A DNA stretch of 64,000 nt from Globisporangium splendens (taxonomy: Eukaryota > Oomycota > Peronosporomycetes > Pythiales > Pythiaceae). The notes beneath the pieces are model-generated. The model was not told where the DNA came from and searched no databases. It was given only the letters and a program-made list of their open reading frames with translations. Positions within the stretch are counted from its first letter, which is position 1; each line of letters opens with the position of its first letter. Below are positions 42,406-52,456 of the stretch, in pieces. The position numbers were made by a program, and so were the translations under genes. The DNA is taken from NCBI GenBank assembly GCA_006386115.1, contig VFIW01000111.1:62001-126000 (forward strand), read 5' to 3'.

Positions 42406-43513
42406 ATGGAGGACGCCATGCCGAGCGATTGCGGCCGCGACGCGTACTCGGTGGAGCGGCTCGTGGGGTTCCACGCGTTCTTGCTCATCGTGCTCAGCTG
42501 GCTGCCGATGCTCCTCATTCTGCTGTTCATCGACGTACTGCCGCTGCAGGACCCATGCGAGGGCTGGAAGTCGGACGTGATGCTGTGGATCCGCGCGGGG
42601 ATCATCGCGTTCGCCAACTGCGTCGACAAGCGACGTCGCTAACTGGTCAAGAAGATCCCCACGACCTCGTTGCGCTTGTGCACGGCTTGGTGACGAACCG
42701 AGTGCCAGTGCCGCACTTCAATATCAATCTCCTGTCGCTTTCGTCCATTGCCAAGGATGAGCTCGATAGTTTACGAGAGCGCCAGCAACAACGTTGGTAT
42801 CAACACCCGAGCAACGATTCTGGGAAAATGCTGTCTCTCCTGAAGACGACCAAGTCCAATCGATCAATCACTCCGTTTCCGATGGCGCCACCGTCGCTTC
42901 AAGCAGCGAAGTCATGTCCGCTTGACCTCATGAAACCCACGGGGATTGTGCCTGAAATCCGACGAACGAGTGCGTCGCAACTGTCGACGGCAGAAAAGAA
43001 TGTGATGCTCATTCGCGAAACATTGCGACTTCTGCACCAGATCGAGAGGATCGCTGTCGTGGAATTCATTGAGACCGTCGTGCCAGCCTTTTACGCCATC
43101 TACATCACGATCCTCTTCCAGCTGCCGAATGCGCGTTACTACCAAGATATCGACGTACTGACGGAAGCCAAATTGCAGAGCGTCATCCTCAGGATCCTCA
43201 TCTGCGCCGCTTTGGAGCTCCTCACGATCATGCACTTGTACTATACACTCAAGCGCAACTTTGGGATCTCAGCGTTCTACCAACTCGCGTTCACGCTCGA
43301 GAACGAGTGGCAGATCTACCATTACAACTTTCAAGACTGGACGTTGGTGGTGTTCCAGTTTGTGCTTGTTCACACTGGTACGTGGGTTTTTTTGGCTCAT
43401 GAATGGCGCCTGCAATGCCCGAGATGGCACATGGGCTGATTGCGAGTCTTGTTTTATTTCTTGTAGGTACCGATTTTTCGTTCAAGTTCGAGTGGCTGCG
43501 GAGAGATCCGTGA
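42406..43513 (+). pseudogene. Oomycete multi-pass membrane protein relic 1 (copy B)
   Basis: Less damaged than copy A. ATG 42406 starts MEDAMPSDCGRD and stays in frame through VERLVGFHAFLLIV, a hydrophobic helix and IDVLPLQDPCEGW. However, a 27-base segment kept in copy A (encoding YCVSAPQWR) is missing between GCG repeats, and a stop follows DKRRR at 42642. The C-terminal part is open in another frame: LLHQIERIAVVEFIETVVP, YAIYITILFQLPNARYY, ENEWQIYHYN, VFQFVLVHTG. After an intron from about 43379, it ends in DFSFKFEWLRRDP at 43513. The family is known from oomycete genomes in many copies; its function is unknown. A spliced two-part gene is possible, but the missing middle helices argue against it. 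Confidence 0.65.
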
Positions 43514-43941
43514 CAAATTAAAAAGTCCAAATTGGGGATTATGTCAGCCATGTGAAACCAAGAGGCAAGACTCCAGCTACCGTCGTTGGATCATCGACTC
43601 TTTGTTACGTGCAGAGCGTCGAAAAATCAGTGCGTCGACTTCATGCGGGTGAAGCAGAAAGCTGGGGTGGAGTTCATCGAAAGACACCTCACCTGCTTGC
43701 TCTACATCGTGTAGGTTTCAACGCAAACCGTCTCATTGCACACCAACAACTCGCTTGATTACCACCTTGCCACAAGACATCCACGTGTGAAATTGCAATC
43801 CGTGGAAAAATACCACTCAAACAGCGTGGATCCCAATCAAGTACGACGTTGCTGTCCGCTGAAGACGACTGGCGCCAAGAAAGGAGCTATTTAAATGCCG
43901 ACAGGAAGGATAAGAAGACTCTGGCTACATATCGTTTGCAA

Positions 43942-44390
43942 ATGAGGCGCTACTGCCAACTCCCAGCCACAACTGCTGATCGCCTACGCTGTGTACGTCG
44001 CCATCCTCTTCCACTCGCCCAACGTTCGACACTATCAAGACACGGATGAACTCACTCATGAGAAACTCAAAGCTGTCGTAACAAATATCCTGATGAATGG
44101 CGCCATGGAGCTCCTCGGCTTGCTGCACGTAGAGCGTAAATTGGAACGGCAGTTTGGGGTCTCGGTATGCTATCAACTGGCGCTTGCGCTGGAGAATGAG
44201 TGGCGTATTTACCAGTGTCTGTTCTCGGCTTGGGTCATTGTGGTGTTCCAGTTTTCGCTGGCTCATAGTGGTACGCTCGCTGGCCATGTTGAGTCCAACA
44301 GGAGACTTGGTGGAAGTGCTACCACCTCTTCTAAAACTACCACTAGATGCGGACTTTTCACTCAAATTCAAGTGGATCAGCAGAGGGTAA
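43942..44390 (+). pseudogene. Oomycete membrane protein relic 2, 5'-truncated (copy B)
   Basis: Same truncated paralogue as 20351-20780. Here the 3' part is intact (VVFQFSLAHSG, then after a probable intron DADFSLKFKWISRG with stop at 44390), but the frame is shifted between the ATG at 43942 and YVAILFHSPNVRHY. The two copies therefore carry different lesions in the same relic. Confidence 0.7.
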
Positions 44391-45250
44391 AGGCTGGTGA
44401 AACGAGTGGAATTTACGAGAAAAGTCGGACGGCAGTGCGGACTCTTGCACTGCTCTACAGTGGTCAGAGGCGCACCGTCCACAACGTGCGTTTTCAGTAC
44501 GATTGTCTTGTGGCTCACGGTTCGGTGCTGCTTTTGACTGCCCAGAACTGGTTTGTGGTGATGTGACCACCTGCTGCAACTGACTTGCAAGTGTGCTGGA
44601 GCAATCTGAGTGCCTGCTCCCACTTTCAGAAGCGGACCTTCACCACAACGATAGAAACCTGCCTGGTGCGTGCAATGGCCGCTGGGACGCGCACCGTTGT
44701 TCCAAGGCCAAGAGCATATGCAGCAGGATGCTGTCGCCGTAGATGTCGTTTTTCTTCCTCACTTTGCAAACCACGTTCGTGGTGCAAGCTCCGTCTTCCA
44801 AGCACGTTTGTGTTCAAGGGTCCAGCCTCACCCACGTAAAGGCCAACTGCGAAGCGTGTTTCCGTGACAACATTTTTTGAGAAGCACTGAAAACCTGGAA
44901 TGCAAGTTTCCTGATGCGAGTAGTATTTGTGCTCGCTATCATCCAGTCCTGCCAAATGGTCATAAAGTGTAAATGTGCTGCGTGCTGTCTGGACAGAAAG
45001 AAGCTCGAGAGCCGTTACGGTTGCTCATCGTCGGGATGCTGGGAGACAGCTCCTGAGGCGGTGGATTAGGTGCTGCGTCTAAACTTGTTCGGATGTTGGC
45101 AGTCCCTTTCACTCTTTTTGCTGAGGGAGCGACAACAATTCGTCGGGACACACCACCTCTCCGGCTCGGAAAAGCTGCTATGAGAGAGCACCTCATTCTT
45201 GAGTCATGTGAGTTGAGTCAAGATTGTCTGTGCGCTCAAGTCTAGTCGTG
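44391..45250. other. Spacer upstream of CEP164 (copy B)
   Basis: No gene is seen; it presumably holds the promoter of the CEP164-like gene. Confidence 0.5.
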
Positions 45251-48200
45251 ATGGACACTACGAGCGCAGAGTTTAAAGCTGCGCTCCGCGACCATGCAGT
45301 GAGTCTGGGAGTGGACCCCGATGCGGAGCCGCACCTAATGGCTGTCGTCGAAGAAGCATTGCTTGTGGCGCTCCCTGATGGCTGGGAACAAGGAGAAACC
45401 GAGGATGGCACGCTCTACTACTTCAACTCAAATACCGAGGAGAGCATTTGGGAACACCCATTGGATGAGCATTACCGTGAGGTGATCCAGACGAAGAAGA
45501 GTGAACATGCCAACAGCACAAAGCAACAAGGTAAAAGCCTGGAAAGTGATTCTCCATCTAGCAGCACCAAATCTCACCAGCCAGCAGCTACTATCAGTAG
45601 TAGCGCGACAGACGTGGTTGTACCAAAACCATCAGCGATCTCAAGCGTGGAAGTGTACAGTTTTGACAAAGACAGCGACGAGGACCAATTGTCAGCAAAA
45701 CTGACGTCGACGAAGTCGGACGATACTACGAAAGGAGCGCACATCTCGTCGTTGTTCCCACAGCCTGTGCCGTCGTTCTCGTCCACCTCAGCAATGATGG
45801 CAGCTGCCACCAAGAGAGAATCAATCGCGTCGTCTGTACTTGGTGGGAACAAAACGGTAGCTGGTGCGGGAACGACGACGTCTAGTGGTGGATTTGGACG
45901 GGATCGCTCGTGGCTTCTCGATGGAGATGATGACGACAACGACAATATCCCGACACTCGGATCCGCCGGATCAACCGTAGTGACGACTTTGGCGACGCTG
46001 AGCAAAATCGACAGTTTTGGTCAGAAGGAAGGCGACGTGTTCGACAGCAACAGCAGGTCGTTGTTTAGCACCGGAATCGGTTCTCGAGGCGGGAATACTG
46101 CTGCTGCATTGTCTTCATCGTCGTCATCGTTGAGCTCCAGTGGAGCCAATCTTCCCTTCTCGTCCCGAATGTATGGGTCGAGTAGTACTGCATCTGCTTC
46201 GTCAGCAATGGCAACTGGAGTTGCTGGGGTGCCGGCGACCTCAATGGTATTGGAAGCTAGTGGAGGAGCTGGCGGTACGACAAGCTCAACATCGCCAACG
46301 CAATCCAGTGCAGTAGCGTCCTCGAAAGCGTCTCCACGACGAGGGATCGGCACGACAATCAAGGGCCAATTTTTCCAAGAGATGACAGCTAATAGTACAA
46401 CGCCACTTGTGACTGGTCTTGGGAGTGGGAACGATATGGCGCAGCAAAGTTCCCTCGCCGCAGATCTCGCGAAAATCCAGCAGCTTGAAAAAAAGAGCTC
46501 AGATTTGACCAAGCAGAACGACATCCTGGTCTCTGAGGTTAAGCAAGTTAAACAGCAACTCGAGCAAGCTCGGCTAGAGGCAAAGGAGAGTAACTACCTA
46601 AAAACGAAAGCCAACGAAAGCAAAGCCAAGCTAGCAGAAAAAGAGAACGAGATCCAGAAACTAACGCAGGACCATTCGGCCAGTATTAGCAAACTGCATC
46701 ACGAGATCGAGCAGCTGAAAGGCGAAAAGGAACAATTGGTGCAAACCCAGCAGCAGAACGCGTCGTCTTCGAGCAAAGACGTGATGGAAATGAAGCAAAG
46801 CGCGGCTGAAACAAGTGCACTACAAAAACAGCCGAGTGAACTGACACAGCAGCTTTCCGCGACCCAGCAAGAAGCTCGTGAAAAAGAAAAGCAGAAACAG
46901 GAGCTCAGTGATTCTATTACAAAACTTCAGGTCACGATCGAACGAGAGCAACGTGAACATACCAGCGAGATTTGTGCATTGCGTGGCAACATGACGCAGA
47001 AACAGCAAGATCATGAAAAGGAACTGGCGGTACTTCAAGGACAACTTGATAGCATCAAGCAAGAGATGGCGGAGAAAGAACGCAGAACTGAAAGTGTTGG
47101 TGTCTTGCAAGACACTCTCGAGCGACAAAGTAAATTTATCAAAGACTTGGAAGACAAGAACAAAGCCATACAATTAAAACTGGCTGACGCAGAGGCGCGG
47201 GAAGCAAGCGCACTCCGCGAAGTTAAGCAGCGGGACCAAGATCTATCAGACGTGGCAAAGAAGCTTGCTTCAACCGTGGCAGCACTGGAAGCAAAGGAGT
47301 CACAGGTGAGCGTTCTCAACGAAAAAGTGCTAGTGCAACTGGACCAAGTGAGCTCGCTGGAGTCGAAGTCATCGACATGGTCGCGTCAAGGAGAAGAATA
47401 CAAGCGCGACAAGAACGTCGCCGAAAGAGAACGACGCGACTTGACTAACGAACTTCGAGATAAAAGCGACGAGGTACAAAAGCTGCAATCGCAGATAAGA
47501 AAGCAACACGAGGAGCAGTTGGCAGTGGTGTCTACACTTCAAATGGAGATCCAGGAGCTGCAGAACCAGCTCAAGATGCTGAAAATGCAGGAGTTAACGC
47601 GACTCGAAAAGCAAAATGATCAAATTAATCGGGAAAACGATCGGCTGAACGAGCGAATCGCGATGCAAGACAAAGAACTTCGGCAAAGTAAACAGGAACT
47701 CGAGACGACAAGCAATCACATTCACCGACTGCAAGTCGAGATCGAAAACTGGAAGCGCAAAGAGCAACAGCAGAAAGCGCAGAAAGACATGCACGCACAT
47801 GAAAAATCTGCGTTAGAGAAACATCTCGCGAGCCTTGAAGCAGAGCATTCGTCGTACAAGAATGAGAAGCGCCTCGAGATCGAAAAGATCACGTTCCGCA
47901 TGCGCGAGCTCGAGAGTCAAATTGCCCAGAAAGATTATGAGATTCTACGGGTGGAAGAGCGATTTACGAAAGCGGAAGCTTGGCGACTCAAGGAAGCACG
48001 CCGAGTCGAAGAACGCGATGGGCAACTCTTGGACGTGAAAGAAGAGCTCGTTCAGCTCAAGAATCGGAATATTGAGGCCGAAAACAATGTCGCGATTCAA
48101 GAACTACGGCGGGAACGAGAGCAATTCCAGCATCGGATCGCCCAGCTCACGCAACAACTCGACGGCGAGAAGGTCGCACGTCAAGTGAGCGGGCAGAAAT

Positions 48201-49231
48201 TTCATGACGAACTCGACATGACGCAGAAAGGGTTGGAATGGCAACTTCCACAACTTGCAGCCGCATGCGTAAACCGATCGAGCGAAGAGTGGGTTCGCAA
48301 GTGCCATCAGGTCGTGAAGGCGCTCCGTGACGATTTCAACATGAAAGCGCTCACGGAACGGAACGAGCTCATGACAAAGATCAAGCGCGTAGAAGATGCG
48401 CGCGGCCACGTGGAGCAGAAATACAAAAATGTGCTGGCCGAGTGCGACTTCCTGCGTAAAGAGGTACACCGCGTGGAAGATAACAACAAAGTTCTACTCG
48501 ACCAGCTGCACACGATTCGCGTGTACATGACCCAGCGCTCCATGGCTCCGAGTATGATGAGCCCATTTCCGGCTTCATGGGCACATGCAAACGCGTCCAA
48601 CACAGGTCATCATCCACCTGGTTCGTCCGGTGCGACAGGACCGCCATCTCAAAATGTGTCTCCTCCTCCCCCTCCTCCAGCTCCTGTATCGTTTGGAGCA
48701 CCGCTTACGGACTTCTCGACAATAAACCATCTCAACACGCAGCTCGGGATCCTGCACTCCCAGTTCCAGCAGCTGTTTAATGCCACCGAACGGCGTCCAC
48801 CTGGAATATCGATTCACAAGCCGTCGCAATCGTTTGCTCCATGTTATTCTGCTTCCGACCGGTTTGAAATCTCATCGTCCCCGATAACAAAGCAGCAGCA
48901 TACTTCGGACACGCGTTGCGAAAGACCCGCTGGGTCGCGAGAGCATTCGGAGCTAGACCAGACCATGGATGCGCTGCTCGATCAATCCCTCGAGACTGCC
49001 TTGGATAATGGCGGGCGAAGCAGCAATCGAAGCCAAACGTTCCAGCAGGAAAAGGAAGAACTGATCTCGGCACTGGCATCCATTGGCGTGTCGTCAGGGG
49101 ATTGTCCAGCACCGTCGTCATTGCTTATTGTTTCTCCTCCATTGCACGATGGGGCTGGCTTCGTCACGTCAGGTGACCAAACCGGGGCGGCGTGGTATCA
49201 GAAAGATTACTGGCGACGGAAATACTCATGA
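45251..49231 (+). CDS. CEP164-like WW-domain coiled-coil protein
   Basis: Likely homologue of CEP164, a distal-appendage protein needed to dock basal bodies and build cilia or flagella. It is a single exon of 1326 residues from ATG 45251; upstream codons are open but lack an ATG. The N terminus has the family pattern VDPDAEPHLMAVVEEAL, then a WW domain at about 41-72 (W45, YYF, W67, P70). Residues 90-400 are Ser/Thr/Gly-rich and disordered. A very long Lys/Glu/Gln coiled coil spans about 410-1095. A Pro-rich patch (PPPPPPAP) lies near 1140, followed by a disordered tail ending WRRKYS. The WW domain at the very N terminus plus a long coiled coil distinguishes it from other WW proteins. Confidence 0.82.
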   Translation: MDTTSAEFKAALRDHAVSLGVDPDAEPHLMAVVEEALLVALPDGWEQGETEDGTLYYFNSNTEESIWEHPLDEHYREVIQTKKSEHANSTKQQGKSLESDSPSSSTKSHQPAATISSSATDVVVPKPSAISSVEVYSFDKDSDEDQLSAKLTSTKSDDTTKGAHISSLFPQPVPSFSSTSAMMAAATKRESIASSVLGGNKTVAGAGTTTSSGGFGRDRSWLLDGDDDDNDNIPTLGSAGSTVVTTLATLSKIDSFGQKEGDVFDSNSRSLFSTGIGSRGGNTAAALSSSSSSLSSSGANLPFSSRMYGSSSTASASSAMATGVAGVPATSMVLEASGGAGGTTSSTSPTQSSAVASSKASPRRGIGTTIKGQFFQEMTANSTTPLVTGLGSGNDMAQQSSLAADLAKIQQLEKKSSDLTKQNDILVSEVKQVKQQLEQARLEAKESNYLKTKANESKAKLAEKENEIQKLTQDHSASISKLHHEIEQLKGEKEQLVQTQQQNASSSSKDVMEMKQSAAETSALQKQPSELTQQLSATQQEAREKEKQKQELSDSITKLQVTIEREQREHTSEICALRGNMTQKQQDHEKELAVLQGQLDSIKQEMAEKERRTESVGVLQDTLERQSKFIKDLEDKNKAIQLKLADAEAREASALREVKQRDQDLSDVAKKLASTVAALEAKESQVSVLNEKVLVQLDQVSSLESKSSTWSRQGEEYKRDKNVAERERRDLTNELRDKSDEVQKLQSQIRKQHEEQLAVVSTLQMEIQELQNQLKMLKMQELTRLEKQNDQINRENDRLNERIAMQDKELRQSKQELETTSNHIHRLQVEIENWKRKEQQQKAQKDMHAHEKSALEKHLASLEAEHSSYKNEKRLEIEKITFRMRELESQIAQKDYEILRVEERFTKAEAWRLKEARRVEERDGQLLDVKEELVQLKNRNIEAENNVAIQELRREREQFQHRIAQLTQQLDGEKVARQVSGQKFHDELDMTQKGLEWQLPQLAAACVNRSSEEWVRKCHQVVKALRDDFNMKALTERNELMTKIKRVEDARGHVEQKYKNVLAECDFLRKEVHRVEDNNKVLLDQLHTIRVYMTQRSMAPSMMSPFPASWAHANASNTGHHPPGSSGATGPPSQNVSPPPPPPAPVSFGAPLTDFSTINHLNTQLGILHSQFQQLFNATERRPPGISIHKPSQSFAPCYSASDRFEISSSPITKQQHTSDTRCERPAGSREHSELDQTMDALLDQSLETALDNGGRSSNRSQTFQQEKEELISALASIGVSSGDCPAPSSLLIVSPPLHDGAGFVTSGDQTGAAWYQKDYWRRKYS

Positions 49232-49977
49232 CTCATTTTGAAAACGTGAGAGGAGGGGGGTGGTGTGAGATTGTTGTTTTTTGTGTCGTTGGTCTCTCGT
49301 CGGTAACAGGTGTCTACCGACTTCCCGAGTCCTTTATAACCTGAGCAAACGCAAGGAGTGAGGGTGTACCGTCAATTCAAAACTGCTGATTGACGCATTC
49401 TCAAGTAGTGTCTCTAACTGGTCTCGGTTCGATTTAGGGTGATTTCGGTACGCAAGGACATCGCCCGCAGCACCGAATTGACAAAAATGGCGCATTGGCA
49501 GCAAGCGGTGGTCTTAGGGCCATGCATTACGACCCTTCATGCTCGAGTGAACGAGCTATGCAGATGCCGCCTTTTGGTGCATCTGCACGCACACACACTG
49601 CGACGACTCGTTCGCATCCCGATTCACAGTCATACCTAATCAGCCATTGTGTGTGCAATGGAGTACACTGTGAACTCTCATGACGCGAATTTCTGCGTGT
49701 TTCCAGCTGGGCAGTTGCTGCTTTGATACTACGACGAGGCCGCTCGCTACTCACGCTCATGCATGCAGTGCTCTCGTATCAACTACCACAACCAGCATGC
49801 CACCGCGACTATCCACGGACATCGCTCAAGTACCGATATGCACGCATTTAAAAATAGCGACATGCTGCAGTTGATGGTGGGAATGTCGGCGCTGCCTACT
49901 GTGTGCTTGGAGATCAGTCCTCATTTCGCCTTTGCCTCATCGTCGACAGTTCCTAGTCAAGCGAGCCTTCATTCCTG
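49232..49977. other. Spacer after the CEP164-like gene
   Basis: No gene is supported. It has a G-run (GAGAGGAGGGGGG) just after the CEP164 stop, then mixed sequence that presumably includes the promoter of the next gene. Confidence 0.5.
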
Positions 49978-50672
49978 ATGATTGTCACACCACAAGCCGA
50001 GAACGAGTCCGACACCATTGCCCCAGAGAGTGTTCAAGTCGCCTCGAAGTCCGTCGACGAAGGTGATGCCGTTGCACCACCAACGAGTACAGAAGAAGCC
50101 AAGTCGCCAGAAATGTCCCCACCATCCCCTTCGTGGCCTGCGCGTCTGTGCGTGAGACTGACAAAAGACAACGCTATTGCCAGGTGGGTGTATGGCTCTG
50201 ATGTGACGGAGCTGTCTCTGGATGCATCGGTGAATGCATTGTCCGTGACCTGTGGTCTTATTGTCACGATTCCGTTCGGAGTCATGACGGCGATGACAAC
50301 CGAGTTTTGGGATAATCTTATCAAAGCGAGTGCTACGTGCCCGGCCATTAGCTACACGGTCGTGCGTGAGAGCGTGATGTGGTACCTTTATCGAACCATC
50401 TATTCAGGCTGATTTTGGGTACGTTTTACTACCTGCTCAAGCCGAAAGAGATCAAGGGGTGGTGGTGGCGAGGCAGAATCTTCATCATGCTGTTTGCGGT
50501 CGCGACCGGTGTCGCCGTGTACTCGCTTCTGACACTTGCTGCCACGTTTATCGTGTTTACAAGTGTCTCCACTGGCAGCTACCGCAATGCGTCCGAGAGC
50601 AACAGCTATTACACGACGGGGACAACCTTCATCAAGGCTGTGATCGCCGTCGCCATCTGCCTCTTCTTTTAG
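49978..50672 (+). CDS. Small multi-pass membrane protein, frame change inside
   Basis: Family not recognised. ATG 49978 starts a cytosol-like acidic N terminus of about 60 residues, then hydrophobic segments VTCGLIVTIPFGVMTAM, IFIMLFAVATGVAVYSLL, TLAATFIVF and TFIKAVIAVAICLFF. The coding frame changes between 50381 and 50408. Removing 50382-50407 (GTACCT...TTCAG, 26 bases) joins the parts as SVM-W-LILGTFYYLL and gives 222 residues. A 26-base intron would be exceptionally short for an oomycete, so a sequencing indel or a true frameshift is also possible. The continuous hydrophobic character on both sides argues for one gene. Confidence 0.6.
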
Positions 50673-51102
50673 CGCTAGCACTTTGCGTCGTTGCAGAGAG
50701 AACAGAAACGACATAAGTGAGCATCGCTTGATACAAATTTTCGCTCAGTTGAACTCGTATTCTGTTAGTCGCCTTTGTGTATGGAAGTAAGAGCTTATGC
50801 GCACGGAGTGCTCGGTGAGCTTGAGACTCGCAGAGAACCTCCCAATGTACAAGTGCAGACAGAGGTATATATCAGCTCTATGCGGGATGGAAAAGAAGAT
50901 ACGAAAGGTGTCTAGCTCCTGCTCTTTATTCGTGCAACTCGGTCGCTGCGGGTTTGTCCTACATATTGAAGTTAAAATCAATTGCCAAATGAAATTGCAA
51001 CAATTCCGCAATATTTGTCCATGTGCTATCTCAACTTTTTAGCCTTGAATGAATGGGAAATGGCAAATTCGTTGAGCTGCACATGCTGCAAGCCGAGTGC
51101 GG
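50673..51102. other. Spacer with convergent gene ends
   Basis: No gene is seen between the membrane protein and the leftward oxidoreductase; it holds their 3' UTRs. Confidence 0.5.
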
Positions 51103-52023
51103 CTACATGGACAGCAGCGCGCGCTTTTCGGTCTTGAGCCAAATCTCAAGCGTGCGTGGCTCAGATCCCGTGAGCTTCTGGAAGTCGTTCACCACCTGGG
51201 CACCGTATCCATTCTTGATGTTAGTCTCGAACTTGGCCAGGTCGTGAGCAATGGCAGATCGAAAACCAAAGCCTATCAGCTGCTGTGCGCGATCTTGCTC
51301 CGAGGTATTCGGCTGCGGCGTGAATGCAGTGCCAAAGTTCTTGTTGCACTGGGCGACGACCTCGGCGACCGAAAGCGCTTCGGATCCCGTCAACGTGTAC
51401 ACATATCGTCCATTCGAGTCGTTGTTCGCGAGGGCGACAGCATTCGCCAAGCCCAGATCATCGCGCGCGATAAACGCAGCCTTCCCATCGCCAGTGGCTG
51501 ACCGCCACACACCGGTTCGCAACGCATCGCGGAGCGAAGGCACGTGCAATTCAAAGTACAAGCCATTGCGAAGGATCGTGTACCCTGGGATGGCACTGCT
51601 CTGCAGCATTTTCTCCGTCTCCTCGTGCTCCACGACGAAGCCTGCCGGGTCTTTCGTGGAGATCTCGGGCAGTGACGTGTAGAGAATGTGCTGGACACCG
51701 GCAGCAACGAACGCGTCAATCGCAGCCTTGTGCTGTGCGAGTCGATTCGCGACCCCACTCGTGCTGATCAGCAGCGCGCGTGTGATGCCAGCGCTCGCCG
51801 ACGCGATGGTCTCGGGCATGTCGAAGTCCAGTTTGCGGACGATCACGCCGGTATCTGCCAAGTGCGCAAGCTTCTCCGGGTAGCGCGTGCCCGCGACGAT
51901 GCGGCTCGGGTCCACGTGCAGCGTGTGGAGAAGGTGGTTCACTACCGACGTCCCGAGCGGCCCTGAAGCACCCGTGACGAGAAGGAGACTGGACGAAGAA
52001 GACGAAGAGAAAGATGGAGCCAT
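51103..52023 (-). CDS. NmrA-like NAD(P)-binding oxidoreductase
   Basis: An atypical short-chain dehydrogenase/NmrA family protein resembling bacterial quinone oxidoreductase 2 (YtfG-like); probably reduces quinones or senses NADPH in the cytosol. It is a single exon of 306 residues from ATG 52023 after a poly-Ser start. The Rossmann motif TGASGPLG (Gly18, Gly21, Gly24) opens the protein, with ISTSGV, ILYTSLPEIS and YTILRNGLYFE typical of the family and no Tyr-x3-Lys catalytic pair. The upstream in-frame extension has no ATG. Substrate cannot be inferred. Confidence 0.85.
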   Translation of the reverse strand: MAPSFSSSSSSSLLLVTGASGPLGTSVVNHLLHTLHVDPSRIVAGTRYPEKLAHLADTGVIVRKLDFDMPETIASASAGITRALLISTSGVANRLAQHKAAIDAFVAAGVQHILYTSLPEISTKDPAGFVVEHEETEKMLQSSAIPGYTILRNGLYFELHVPSLRDALRTGVWRSATGDGKAAFIARDDLGLANAVALANNDSNGRYVYTLTGSEALSVAEVVAQCNKNFGTAFTPQPNTSEQDRAQQLIGFGFRSAIAHDLAKFETNIKNGYGAQVVNDFQKLTGSEPRTLEIWLKTEKRALLSM

Positions 52024-52456
52024 GGCTGGATACCGAAATGGGTGGACTGGTTGTTCTTGCTTGCTGGTGTGGAGCAAACTGCAAATTGGAGAATGACGCA
52101 AATGCCCACGCGCTTGTTTGCTTCGCGGATGCCGTTCACTTGCCTCGTCGTTGATGACGGAATGCTTCTGAGTGCAGCCAGGTGGCGAAATGGCTGCGCG
52201 TCAACAGCCACGACCATGGTTGACGCTCGTCACATGTCGCAGCTTCGAATCGAATGAGCGCGTCACCAAAACACAAGCGAGTTGACGCACATGAGCATGC
52301 TGGTTAGCTATGCGCGTCCAACACGTCGAATGGAAGAGGGAAAATGTATGTGTATTTAATTGGTTTGTTTCTGTTCGTTTCTTGGGGTTTTCTTTCTGTA
52401 TGAGGGGGGAGGGAGTGGATGCGAAAGCTGCTCGCTCTCAGTTCACAGACGCATGC
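52024..52456. other. Spacer between oxidoreductase and SDHA
   Basis: No gene. It includes the oxidoreductase promoter and the SDHA 3' UTR. Confidence 0.5.

Larger units (their letters stand above)
23014..45276. repeat. Copy B of the 22-kb duplicated block
   Basis: This is the second copy of bases 1-21716, slightly longer because of indels and because it keeps a 565-base segment (about 36536-37100) deleted from copy A. It is the more intact version: its EF-hand gene is full length and its CEP164-like gene continues for 1326 codons beyond the shared part. The left boundary at 23014 coincides with the first base of the window, so it may not be the true left end of homology. Similarity ends at about 45276 only because copy A stops there. 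Confidence 0.97.

Noticed and set aside
42429..43439. Single 336-residue protein spanning the membrane relic
   Set aside because: Its first ~70 codons read the hydrophobic N terminus in the wrong frame, and only the C-terminal part matches the family.
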